Assembly: GCA_014155875.1 (NCBI GenBank) | Contig: JACEFZ010018172.1 | Coordinates: forward strand, 62,001-126,000 | Direction of reading: 5' to 3' | Length of the DNA: 64,000 bases | DNA from: Cepaea nemoralis | Taxonomy: Eukaryota; Mollusca; Gastropoda; Stylommatophora; Helicidae | Shown: piece after piece, positions 52,911-63,726 of the stretch | Numbering within the stretch: position 1 is the first letter of the stretch | Layout of the letters: every line of letters begins with the position of its first letter | Made by a program: the position numbers and the translations under genes | The notes under the pieces: generated by a model | What the model was told of the DNA's origin: nothing | The model's database searches: none | Seen by the model: the letters and a program-made list of their open reading frames with translations, nothing else

Positions 52911-53153
52911 GCCGGCTTCCTGGCTTAGAGATTAGCGACTTTTCTCCATAATCTTGTATACTCTCGTAGGTAACGTGACGACGGTGAGAATCAGCAGTGG
53001 TTCGAATTGCACCGGTAACTTACAGGGTATGTGAGCCGGCCGCTCAGAAAGCAATGGCAAACTACTCAGCATAATCTTGCCAAGAAATCAACAATCAGCT
53101 GAAAGATGCTGATGTTGACAGCAATGTCCTGTAAAGGATATGCAAACAACAAA
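52911..53153 (+). mobile_element. tRNA-derived SINE, copy 1
   Basis: Pol III A box TGGCTTAGAGATTAGCGAC (52921) and B box GGTTCGAATTGCACC (52999), followed by a 150-bp body (CCGGCCGCTCAGAAAGCAAT, GGCAAACTACTCAGC, CTTGCCAAGAAATC, CAGCTGAAAGATGCTG) and GGATATGCAAAC. Target duplication TGAATAAA-like at 52903-52910 and 53158-53165. Two more copies are at 57158-57399 and 61061-61154. Confidence 0.85.
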
Positions 53154-53165
53154 ATTGTGAATAAA

Positions 53166-54859
53166 AGAAGCATTAATACAATCATAATTTGTAACATTTT
53201 CTTTCTTTATGTGTTTTCACGAGGTGTTTCAAACAACCAGTTTAAGTTGAATAAAATAACTTTTAGTTGAATAAAAGTAACAATTAGATGCAAGCTTTGA
53301 AAGATGCATAGATGAAATAAACACCATTGCATCAGCCTTAAGATTTAATACCCAGTATTCTGGAAGATTTACAATAAACAATCTCACTATTGTTCATCAT
53401 TCTTCGTGTAATTATTAATAAATCATCTCAAATGTGTACACTTTTTTGTACTACCATTTTATTCAGTATGACAGATGCATACATGCCCAAGATTACTCAG
53501 ATTATCCAATACCTAATATTTACAACATGAGTATATTTTATAAGCAATTATGGCTGTTCTCATATGTCAAAGACGTACCATGAAATTAAGCAAAAAGAAG
53601 TTCTCAGAAAAATAAATGGATTCACTATTGTGCGATTGGGCTTCAGAAAATTGAAACATTTTGTCAACACATTTAAATATCACTTTTATTCTTATCATTC
53701 AATCAGATCAGAGGCCAAGACAACAGCTGTCATTTTCCAGGATATGTAACAGCTTGAAAAAGTTTGTGAGCTTCCAGAAAGTAGAGTTGTATCAAAATCC
53801 TTACAAAGAGAAAAACCACTACAAGTAAGTCACTAAAGTGAAGGACCTTTTAAGATGCCAGGAGGTGTAATGGGTTTATGAGGCCAGCCCCACAATTTAT
53901 AGACCAATCAGCACTCGATGGGTGATGTGGTCAATATCAAGTGGGCTGCCTTTACTTCCCAAGACATTTCCTGCTGCCTGTTTTAGGATGGTTGACATTG
54001 GAGGACAGGTCAATGTAAAAAACAAATGCACTTATGTGTGTTCAAATACATGATCCCCAGGCCAGCAGGCAAGCATGCTAGTCACTTCACTGCCATGGCT
54101 ACCAACCACCACTACAAACACCTTATTTTATTGTAAGAGAGCAAAAGAAAGATGATCAAGTACAAGTTTGCCAAGAGACATCTCTTACAACAGCCTTTCC
54201 AGACACACTCCAAGAGAACAGTGCTTTGAAAACCCAAAAGATGAAACTTAAATATTCAAAGAATATTATCCTGCAAAAAATCAATAACACTAAAAGTTAT
54301 GTAGTCGGTCATTACTGCTTCAAAGAAGAAAGTCCCTTACTATTATCTCCACCCCAGTAAGTGAACCAAATACATTTTTATTCAGCCACTGATCACAGAG
54401 CCACTCAGCTTTAGCATAATCAACAGTGAACACAAGAAGAAGCATAGTCAACAAACTTTATATGTTTACTTTGCAAAGGTCAATAATTGTACTATTATTC
54501 ATAATGTTATATTACATTAATGTGTTACAAAGAATAACAATTTCTAATTTATTACACAACTCGGGATATTCCATCATCAGTTAAAACAAAATTAGCTAAA
54601 CAAGTTAACCCAGTGAATTTGACATAAGATAAACTAAACTATGATTTTACACCAGAAAAGAACACACACATGCAAAGCAAACAAATGTTACCCTCATTCA
54701 TGAAACCCCTGGAGAGCTCAATAGCATCATTGTTTCCCTGTCAGACTGTGGCAACATTATTTTGTGTGGGTTTTTAATCAGTTGTGATTGTCATCATTAA
54801 TTGTATATGTACAGGCTGAATTATTGGGCACACCTTCACACTTTTATATACATAGTATG
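53166..54859. other. 1.7 kb without a recognised gene
   Basis: AT-rich. Apart from the dispersed repeat at 53862-53945 I see only short frames (for example 53564-53749) without motifs. Confidence 0.4.
53862..53945 (+). repeat. Dispersed repeat shared with 58240-58312
   Basis: GGGTWTATGRKGCYWRCCCC, then TAGACCAATYRRCA and GGYTGATRTGG occur in the same order at 58247-58305. The minus strand at 54055-54105 also has a tRNA-like stretch (GACTAGCATGCTTGCCTG), so this may be the body of another SINE. Not resolved. Confidence 0.4.
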
Positions 54860-54869
54860 GAGTATATAT

Positions 54870-57146
54870 CATCGTCATCAAGTGCCGTGCCGACTGGTGA
54901 AGGCGTTCATGACTCTCCACAGATCTCTGTCCTTGGTTTTCTGGATCAACTCTGTCATTGATATTCCTCCATGCCACCGTCGCAATCCATCCGGCATAAT
55001 TTCTCTTGGTCTGCCTCTGCCTCTCTTCCCCTCGATCTTTCCAGTTGTCACGATGTTCTCCAGTGTCTCTCTTCTCATCACGTGACCAAAAAAAAGCTGT
55101 TTGTCTTTTTCTTATTGTTGTATATAATGTTCTAGTATCGCTAGCCTCTTTAAGGCATTCGTTGTTAGTTACTCTGGCAGTCCAAGGAATTCGCAACGTT
55201 CGTCTAAGGAACCACATCTCTGTTGCTTCCAATCTCTTCCTAATTTGATCATTTATATTCCAAGATTCACAGCCATACAGTAAAACAGGTTCTATATAGC
55301 ACCTCAGCACTCTCTTTCTTACGTTCAATGATAGCGACTTGTTGCATAAGATATTCTTCATTGTTTGAAATGCAGCCTTTGCTTGCCCTATTCTGCTCTT
55401 GATCTCTGTTGTGCATCTTCCATCTATTTCTATTTCATATTTGGGTGTCACCTGTTTCTTTGATACCACCATTGTTACTGTTTTCTTGATATTCAAGGAG
55501 AGTCCTTTCTTTGCACTCTCTGTTACTACAGTGTCCAACAACTGTTGTAGATCTGTTGCATTATCCGCTATCAGTACTGTGTCATCTGTATCAATCAATC
55601 ATGTGCCATGCCGGAAAGCATGGGCGGTCATGACTCGCTATTTCACTCGATCACCAGCATCGTGGATCAGCCCAGTGTTCCTGTCTCATCCATGCCATGC
55701 GCCCAAGCCATCCAGGTATTTTCCTCTCGGTCTGTTCCCTTCGATCTTGCCAGTTGTCACTAATTTCTCCAATCCATTTCTTCTCATAACATGTCCAACA
55801 AATTTTGACTGTCTACGTCTAATTTCTCTAATCAATTTACGATCTTCATTTGTCTCTGTAGTACTTGGTCATTGGTTTTTCTGTCTGTCCATGGTATTCT
55901 TTGTAGTCATCTGCATAGCATATATTATTTATATTATAACCTCCAAATATTATTCCTGGCTTTTATTACTTCACTATAGAGGGAGAATAGATCTGGTGAC
56001 AAAACACATCCTTGTCTTACTCCCAACTTTATGTGTTCATAATTTCCTTCTTTATTTCCCATTTTAATTGCTGCTGTTTGGTTCCAGTAAATATTTTTTA
56101 TTATTACTTTGAGATCTTTCCCATCAATGTTAATATCTTCCAACATTTTAATCAGTTCATCATGTTTTACTTTATCAAATGCCTTAGTATAATCTATGAA
56201 GCACAAATATGTCTTTCTTTGTCTCTACTGATCTTTCTAATAGTGTTCGTAATGTATATATTGCATTGTTTGTACCTTTTCCTTCCACAAATCCATACTG
56301 TTCTTCACCAATTTCCATTTTTATTTTCTTCCTTGTTCTTCTCATTATAATTCTGAGTAGAAGCTTAGTGACATGATTTATGAGGTTAATTGTACGAAAA
56401 TCTTCGCATTCAATTGCTCCTGGTCTTTTTGGTATAGCTATAAATACAGATTTCAACATATCACTTGGTATATATCCACTGCTATAAATATCATTCAACA
56501 TTTTGGTTAATATATCTACTCCTAATTCTCCCATTACTTCTAATTCTTCTATTATGATTTCATCTGGCCCAGCTGATTTTCCTTTCTTCATATGCTTGAT
56601 AGCATCATCAACTTCTTCTTTTAGAATAGGTGGACCTTCTAAGTTACTTTCTTCTGTTAATTCTGCCCTTTCTCTATCATATAAGTCTCTAATATACTCA
56701 TTCCACCTCGTCATTTTAGCATCTTCCTCCCATAACATATTTCCTGTTTTTGATTTTAAACAACCTGTATTTATTCTTATATTTCTTCCTGTAATCTCAT
56801 TGATTTGTTTGTGCATATTTTTTGTATCTTTAATAGAATTTAATTCAATTTTCTTGCATTGTTCATTTAACCAACTTTCTTTTGCCTTCACACAATTATT
56901 TCTTTATTTATCTCATTATATGCATGCTTATCATTTTTACTCTGTTTTCTTTTGGCCATCAACTTTAATATTTCTTCAGTCATCCATTTTTTCTTAGCCT
57001 TTTTGGCTTCTCTCCGGTAATATTTCTTAGCTCGTTTGATGAATGGAATCCCTTAACATATCCCATTGTTCGTTTATATTCCGTATTTTAGCTATTGCAT
57101 TATACCTATTTTTCACAATCACTCTGTATTGTTCTTGAATTGTTCT
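54870..57146 (-). mobile_element. 5'-truncated RTE-A copy 3
   Basis: Target duplication GAGTATATAT at 54860-54869 and 57147-57156. The minus strand runs from the linker (EQYRVIVKNRYNAIAKI, about 57130) through RT: 56891-56184 with GKSAGPDEI, AIPKRPGAIECEDFRTINL and QYGFVEGKGT, then 56206-55934 with CFIDYTKAFDKV and GVRQGCVLSPDLFSLY. It reaches the YADD codons at about 55915, where a second LINE fragment is nested (55589-55905). It resumes with DTVLIADNATDLQQLL, lacks about 70 bp of the YLGTF region, and ends with NAFTSRHGT and a (TGA)n tail. Frameshifts at 56195 and 55085. It has an intact seven-A stretch where copies 1 and 2 have eight. Confidence 0.9.
55589..55905 (-). mobile_element. Nested RTE-B 3' fragment
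   Basis: Target duplication GTCATCTG at 55581-55588 and 55906-55913, exactly in the codons for the YADD motif of the host RTE-A copy. 317 bp, 5'-truncated (starts at RIPWTDRKTNDQVL), ending in (TGAT)n. It shows subfamily B inserting after subfamily A at this site. Confidence 0.9.
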
Positions 57147-57157
57147 GAGTATATATA

Positions 57158-57399
57158 TGTTTTTTTGCATATCCTTTACAGGACGTCGCTGTCAACACCA
57201 GCATCTTTCAGCTGTATGTTGATTTCTTGGCAAGATTACGCTCAGTAGTTTGCCATTCCTTTCTGAGCGGCCGGCTCATTATCCCGCAAGTCACGAGCGT
57301 GGGTCGAACCGCTTCCAGTTCTCGTTTCGCCGCGAGACCCTGCGTGGATAAACGGGATTACGGAGAAAGTGGTGTAACCCCTCAGCCAGAGAGACCGGC
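57158..57399 (-). mobile_element. tRNA-derived SINE, copy 2
   Basis: Target duplication TCTGAGTATATATA at 57144-57157 and 57400-57413. On the minus strand: A box TGGCTGAGGGGTTACACC, B box GCGGTTCGACCCAC, then the same body as 52911 (GCCGGCCGCTCAGAAAGGAA, GGCAAACTACTGAGC, CTTGCCAAGAAATC) and the same GGATATGCAAA 3' end. The length of 242 bp equals that of copy 1. It landed on the edge of the RTE-A copy 3 target duplication. Confidence 0.9.
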
Positions 57400-57599
57400 T
57401 CTGAGTATATATACTATACAGAAATGGTTTACACTGGCTATTAGGACAGGAATGACCGGCCAAGCAAACATAGTTGGCCACCATCACCTTCATTGAGTTA
57501 TCTACCAGAGATATTTTGGCACACGCTTTGTGGCTGTTCCTGTCAAGATCACTGTGATAGCCTGTTCACTGTGATACCCCATCATTAGAGACTAACAAG

Positions 57600-58217
57600 T
57601 GTTGAGTAAAGAGGAACACAACAACCATAAACATCACATCCGTGAAAGTAAAGAGGAACACAACAACCATAAACATCACATCCGTGAAAGTAAAGAGGAA
57701 CACAACAACCATAAACATCACATCCGTGAAAGTCAAGTCAAGAGGAACACAACAACCATAAACATCACATCCGTGAAAGTAAAGAGGAACACAACAACCA
57801 TAAACATCACATCCGTGAAAGTAAAGAGGAACACAACAACCATAAACATCACATCCATGAAAGTAAAGAGGAACACAACAACCATAAACATCACATCCGT
57901 GAAAGTCAAGAGGAACACAACAACCATAAACATCACATCCGTGAAAGTAAAGAGGAACACAACAACCATAAACATCACATCCGTGAAAGTCAAGTCAAGA
58001 GGAACACAACAACCATAAACATCACATCCGTGAAAGTAAAGAGGAACACAACAACCATAAACATCACATCCATGAAAGTCAAGTCAAGAGGAACACAACA
58101 ACCATAAACATCACATCCGTGAAAGTAAAGAGGAACACAACAACCATAAACATCACATCCGTGAAAGTAAAGAGGAACACAACAACCATAAACATCACAT
58201 CCGTGAAAATCAAGTCA
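57600..58217 (+). repeat. Minisatellite, 14 copies of a 42-bp unit
   Basis: Unit AAAGAGGAACACAACAACCA followed by TAAACATCACATCCGTGAAAGT. Copies are almost identical. Variants: a 5-bp longer unit (GTCAAGTCAAG in place of GTAAAG) at the starts of copies 4, 10 and 12, a single A-to-C form, and CCATG for CCGTG in two units. Both strands have long frames through it (KEEHNNHKHHIRES and MFMVVVFLFTFTDV repeats) simply because 42 is divisible by three; these are not genes. Confidence 0.97.
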
Positions 58218-58860
58218 AGGACTAGCTCTCACACCATGAGCTGTACTGGGTATATGGTGCTTAGCCCCATATTTTTAGACCAATTGACATTTAATGGCTG
58301 ATATGGTTGATTTGTTCAGGCACGCAGTTATAATGTTGGAGTGTTCTAGAGCTAAAGCTGGAATTAAACAGAAATCAAAATTAATATATTTCTAGTTTAA
58401 ACACAGAAGCTACAAACAATATGTTGTCCAATTTATTGCCTGGCATATTTTGCTGCATCTCGTCAGGGACATACTGTAGAGTTACATATCATATGATATG
58501 AAGTGAATAAATGAATTATACCAGGGCTGAAATATTGAAAACACAGTCACTGATATTATTTGAATTTAGTGCGTCAGCTTTCCCCATGGTAATCACAAAT
58601 CTAAAATAAAGTCTTTCTGTTAGCACAGAACTGACTGGAGCCATCTAATTATTAATGCCTTGATCAATCATTTATTGTTCATCAAATACAATATACAAGG
58701 TGTCTCTTTTTTAACTTTATGATGGCTATTTAAAAAAAAGTCTCAAGATCAGCGAGCTAAGCATTTTATGACCTGCTGACTGCACAGGAATTCCTTTAGA
58801 CTGATGAAATCTGTTTTCCAACCATGATGAAGTCAATTGAATATACAGTAGGTTGTAGAT

Positions 58861-59048
58861 CAGGGGTGGCCAACACGAGGCCCGCATGTAGTCATGTTGT
58901 GGCCCGTGGAGTGGGAAACGATGATATGGTCGAAGCTGTAGCACGCTTGCTTGTTTACTTTAACACACAAAAAAATTAGGTGCCTGGCCCAACAGGAAAT
59001 ATTATTTCTGAAATTTGGCCCGCCTGCTGAAAAGGTTGGCCACCCCTG
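58861..59048. mobile_element. hAT MITE, 188 bp
   Basis: Perfect 14-bp terminal inverted repeats CAGGGGTGGCCAAC, and an 8-bp target duplication TTGTAGAT at 58853-58860 and 59049-59056. It contains GGCCCGC motifs inside both ends, as in many hAT families. No coding capacity. Confidence 0.96.
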
Positions 59049-59239
59049 TTGTAGATTATGGTTAAGTGATTCCAGACTTCTTTTAGTGTGTCATCAAAGC
59101 AAATCATTTGAGCTTAATTAAACAGGGTCTGTACCAGGCAAAGCTTATACTGAATAGTTGCACAGCTGTTTAAATGCAGGTATTGGCCCTTCCATATTCT
59201 CTTTCAATAGACATTATTTTGGATGGTGCTTTTCTGTCA

Positions 59240-60740
59240 ATGTCAAAATTGTATTTTGAAGAATAAGGTGTCATTATGATCATGGTCAACAGACAAAGAA
59301 ATGTTCTTGTGGGCTTGGTTCATGCTGGAGTGGAATGATTCAGTCTGTTGTCTGGTCTCTGGGATGAATAATATATCATCCACATACCAGGGGTATAGAA
59401 CTAGGCACTTAATATTTGAGGCTCTTTGTTTTTCTGAGAGCACCATACACACGTCTGCGGGATTGGATCCTAGATGACTCCTCATGGCCACTCTGTCAAT
59501 TTAGTGGTACAATTTGTTTAAAGAAAAATTAAGTTAATATTAGATGTGCACAGCAATTTCTTGAATTTAGATGTCGGTAGGCTGACAGCTTTGGTTATAA
59601 TTGTGGTAGTTCATGGTGTGAATTTAGTTTCTTTCATCTCATGTTTCAGCTGACTTTTCGATGCAGTAGAGATTATTATGTGACGTCAGCTGGGGGTTTG
59701 GCCAGTGGGTTTTCCTTTGTTTCTTCCCACTTTTCCATTTGTCTGTGTTGGCGCATAGCTCATCTGTTTTGAGTAGTTGCAGTCCTTAGGACTCATCGTT
59801 TGGTTTATTTGCATTGTATCATTTTTTAAATCCAATTTTCTGTGTCTGAAACAGGTGCAGTGCTGCCATTGGATTGACTGCCTCTTCTTCCGGTAGTTTA
59901 GTCCATCTGAATATCTCTTTGTGATCTTTGATAAATCAACTCTCTCCTCTATGCGGTCTAGGCTTTTGTCTACATTCTGGGTAAAAAATGTTTTTCTATG
60001 AATGTGATTGTCATTGTGAATGGGTTGCTGGTTTCAGCTTGAGGTTTCTCTGGCGTCTTTGGCGTGGCTTTAGCTTGAGGTTTCTTAGTTGTCTTTGGTG
60101 TGGCTGTTGGCTTCTTTTCAGATTAGCTCCCTGTCACTTCTTACTTGTTCTCTTTCTGTTTGAATCGCTTGTAGTATGCCTTCTTAATCTTTCTTTATCT
60201 GAGCTAAACGTTCCACCTCTTGCTGTATGCTATGCTGGATTATTTTTTTTCATTTCTTGCATTGCTGACGGTGTATTGTACTTTGTTTTCATTGGATGGC
60301 TACTGTGTCAAGAATTTGTTGATTTGTTGGTAGCGATTTCTTCTCTTCTTTCCTTGGACATTGGGCATCTGCTAGTTTTAGGCTTGGAACGAGTCATTCT
60401 TCTCATCCGAGCATTGAACAGTTGGGTCACATGTTCTTGATACGGCTCCACATGAGATCACAGTTTATGATCGCTGTTTCTTCCATGGGACGTCAGTGAA
60501 AATAGAGGCAATATCCACTGACACAACATGCTTTAGTTTAAGATTGATAGTATCCAGTAGTTTGACCAGTTCAAATTAATCTTTTAATATTAAAGGGTTG
60601 AAACATTTTTGCACTAGTTTAGTCAGTTCTGCAAGCCATTTCACCATCCTGTATTGGACAGAGTTGAGCATAGTTTAAATCAATCTCCATTATACACAAG
60701 ACTTGTGCAATTTATGGAGGCCATAAAGTTGGAAGTTTAA
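59240..60740 (-). pseudogene. Penelope-like element reverse transcriptase relic
   Basis: On the minus strand, 60730-60490 reads LYGLHKLHKSC, RMVKWLAELTK, SFELVKLLDTI-type and HVVSVDIASIFTDVP, the N-terminal RT motifs of Penelope-like elements. The later motifs (DRVAMRSHLGSNPADVC, YPWYVDDILFI with the catalytic YVDD, HDHNDTLFFKI) are at 59510-59245. Between them about 950 bp is foreign: a Lys/Thr/Pro-rich stretch with a 36-bp duplication at 60030-60110 and no recognised origin. The plus-strand frame 59988-60440 is a shadow. No GIY-YIG endonuclease is visible. Confidence 0.7.
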
Positions 60741-60756
60741 GAGACCTGTGGAATGA

Positions 60757-61708
60757 CTAACTGTGCAGGTGCCCCACTGATGAATTTCTGAAAATATTTT
60801 CACTGCACAGGGAAAACAGATCTGGAGACATTACACATCCCTGTCTCACACCTTTCTTAATAGGCTGATATTGACCGACTTCATTATCAATTCTGATGGC
60901 AGCTATTTGTTTCCAATATATGTTTTTTACAAGTCTAAGCTCCTTTCCATAAATTTGTAGATCTGCAAGCATCCTTATCATGTTGACATGTCTCACTTTA
61001 TTGAAAGCCTTTGTGTAGTCGATAAAGCAAAGGTGTAGATTTTTGTTTACTTCTAAAGAATGTAAACTACTGAGCATAATCTTGCCAAGAAATCAACAAT
61101 CAGCTGAAAGATGCTGATATTGACAGCGATGTCCTGTAAAGGATATGCAAACATTTCTATAGAACGTTCAATTACTGTTCTCAGTATATACACAGGACTT
61201 ACTGTACCCTTGTCCTCTACAAACCCACCTTGTTCTTCTTTTTCAGGTTGTATTTTCTTCCTAACTCTTTGCATGATAATTCTTAGCAAAATCCTCGTGA
61301 TGTAACTCATTATACTAATTGTTCAATGTTGATCACATTCCAAGGCGCCTGATTTCTTTAGAATTAAAATAAATACAGAATTACATAATTCATGAGGTAT
61401 ATCTCAAGTAACATATATTGTATTCAGGAGTCTGGTAAATTTATCTATTCCATATTCTTCTAAAGCATTAATCATTTCTGTTTTTCTAAAGCATTAATCA
61501 TTTTCTGTCTTGCCAGTTTTCATATGTGTAAGAGCATTCTGAACTTCCATCTTCAAAATTGATGGCCCTGCATTATTATTTTGAATATCGAACTGTTCTT
61601 CTCTGTTATCACCATAAAGGTCTTTCACATATTCTGACCATATATGTAAAATCTGATCTTTTTCTATTATGATTTTTCCATCTTTTGTCTTTAGGCAGCC
61701 TGCTGATG
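60757..61708 (-). mobile_element. Divergent RTE-type LINE fragment
   Basis: The minus strand from 61708 reads AGCLKTKDGK, ILKMEVQNALTHMKTGK, RILLRIIMQRVRKKIQ, GGFVEDKGTVSPVYILR, LHLCFIDYTKAFNKV (catalytic Asp), IYWKQIAAIRID and GVRQGCVMSPDLFSLCSE. It is colinear with RTE-A but clearly more distant. It is interrupted by a SINE fragment (61061-61154), cut at 61708 by a mariner element and truncated at 60757 before the YADD motif. Many stops. Confidence 0.82.
61061..61154 (+). mobile_element. tRNA-derived SINE, truncated copy 3
   Basis: Only the 3' half (AAACTACTGAGCATAATC to GGATATGCAAAC) of the 52911 family. Near-perfect target duplication TTCTAAAGAA (61051-61060) and TTCTATAGAA (61155-61164), inside the RTE fragment. 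Confidence 0.88.
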
Positions 61709-62395
61709 TACAAGGGGCTTCTCATAAGTCTTTAGCCTGACCATGAAGGATTAGGTGAAGAAAACTGAGATTTGGCACAGTGCTTATTCCTTCTCAATGT
61801 AGTCACCACCTGAATTTATGCATTTCTGCCATCTCTGCATGACATTAAAAAGACCTTAAGAATACAAAAACATATTTTTCGAACTAAGCCAGGTATCACA
61901 AGCCAGTATGACATCTTTGTCACTGTCAAAATGATTTTCTTTCAGCTGTTTTGTAAGATTTGGAAAAAGAAAAAAGTCTGATGGAGCCAAATCTGGAGAA
62001 TATGGTGGGTGTGGAAGAATTTCAATATTCAAATTGTTAGCAGCACAAGCCATGCTTTATGGGAGGGTGCGTTGTCTTGAAGCAAAGGCAGAATTTGCAT
62101 ACGCACTATCCCTCGTTTTCTGGTCACAACCTTTCTTAGTTTGATAAGGAGATCTGCATAGTACTGCCCATTAACCGTGTTGCCACGAAGCATGCAATCT
62201 TTCAATTTGACACCTTTGATGTCCCAAAAAAAAGCATCTTCTTGCAGATTTTTGTACTCTTGACATGTGTTGGCGAACCCGGGGTTTTCCACTACATGCT
62301 GGCAATTTTGGATTCTGGGTCATAATGGTGAATCCAAGTCTTATCTACCGTCACCTTGGTCGTCAACATGTTTTTTGACCGCCTGTGACGAACTG
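61709..62395 (-). pseudogene. Mariner (D34D-type) transposase pseudogene
   Basis: TACAAGGGGCTTCTCATAAG at 61707 looks like a terminal inverted repeat at a TA target. The minus strand reads VDKTWIHHYDPESK (first catalytic Asp), then a stop, FFWDIKGVKLKD, NGQYYADLLIKLRKVV, LLQDNAPSHKA (second Asp), a frameshift, and ILPHPPYSPDLAPSDFFLFPNL (third Asp). The last two Asp are about 33 residues apart, as in mariner. The N-terminal DNA-binding half is missing beyond about 62395. Confidence 0.85.
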
Positions 62396-63726
62396 AAGCA
62401 ACATCTGTGCTTTGTCGTACTAGGTTCCGTTTGAACTCGGCGCGTCATCAGGTACTCCCCCAGTTATAAATAGACTGGGGAAAGTCGAGGATGTTTTCCG
62501 GATAGAATGTTCTAGAAACACCTGGACTTGCATGACCAGGGATGCTTGGTACACCAACATTTTCTCGTGCAGGGAGAAACCAGAGTCTTCAGTGCGGAGA
62601 ATCTAGGGTTTCTCGAGAAGTTGAGACACATGGGGCGCACTAATTCTTCGTGCGGGCTGAGACGCACATAGGAAGAAATTAGGCAATAGTGCTCATTCAC
62701 TTCAGGATACTCCGATGTGAGAGGACGTGCAGCCCAGGTAGGCTAATGGTCCTGTATTTCACACTCAGCCAAGCTTCGACTGACTGTCATCTCCATACGC
62801 AAGTTGGCCATCAGACAGTATTGGTAGCTGACTGGTGAATGGTTTCACGATAAAGGTAAACACTTATTCATATAATTTACCATTGTAATCGAGCATGAAA
62901 CGCGACAGTACAGCATCTGATGAAAAATGTAGGCGATGCGGCATTTCCAAGTAGTTGTCGATCGATAACCGGCCTGAAAGTAGGGCAAAGTACAGCTGTG
63001 TTCCGCACTGTTGACAACATTGGTTGTAAACTGTGCTGTTTGCTTTCCGCCAGATATAAGTCCATTACAATCGGCAAAATTGTGAAGAATTGTTAGTATT
63101 TGCATACGGTAAGTATTTGCATATACTAGGTTAGCCATGCCATTATAGGGAGTTGTTTATTGTTGTGTTTTATGAACCTAACTTATGTTAGTTAGTATCT
63201 GATGGTAGTAAAGCCTTGTGGAATAGACAGGTAAGTTGATAGGGTGAAGAATTCTGACAGTAAAGTGCTTAGTTGTAGGGAAGCAGACCACGTAGCTATC
63301 TTGTGTGTTAACTTAATAGTGATTTCATTTCATGGAACAGTGGAATTTTGTGTTCTTCAGCTTGTGCCTTATAGATATAATTTAGCTATTTTGATCATGA
63401 TTTTCAAATTGATCATTTACTATTGGGAGAACCACAGATAGATAGGCCTTGAAAAACCAAATCTAACGGTACCCTCAATGAGTTGTCTATCTCAATTCTA
63501 AGCTGAGTTATGTAAATTTAAGTGTCGTGACCTTTGGACTAAAATTTTCACAAAAGAGTGCTCACTGAAGGATTTTTTTGCGTCCTGGTCAAAATCTGGC
63601 CCAGATTATCAAAATTTTGGTGTTTTTTGAGACTATCTGTTTTGTTTATAAACGAACATCTTAGCAACCATACATCACTGCGATTGGGGTTGCAAGGCCT
63701 AACTGGTCATGTTATTTATTTTTTGA
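62396..63726. other. 1.3 kb without a recognised gene
   Basis: GC-richer up to about 63070, with a TATAAATA flanked by CCCAGT and ACTGGGG (a short hairpin) at 62460-62478, then AT-rich. Frames at 62512-62700 and 62845-63138 have no recognisable motifs. Nothing here can be supported as a gene. Confidence 0.4.

Noticed and set aside
57599..58301. KEEHNNHKHHIRES repeat protein, or a CRISPR array
   Set aside because: The units are directly tandem with no unique spacers, and the frames exist only because 42 is divisible by three; 5-bp variants break them.
59988..60440. 150-residue hydrophobic plus-strand ORF
   Set aside because: Lies opposite the segment interrupting the Penelope relic; hydrophobicity arises from antisense of a Lys/Arg/Glu-rich stretch.
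62380..62800. Possible LTR beginning TGTGACGAACTG with a TATAAATA box
   Set aside because: No second copy or matching end in the window, and the start overlaps sequence that may still be mariner coding.
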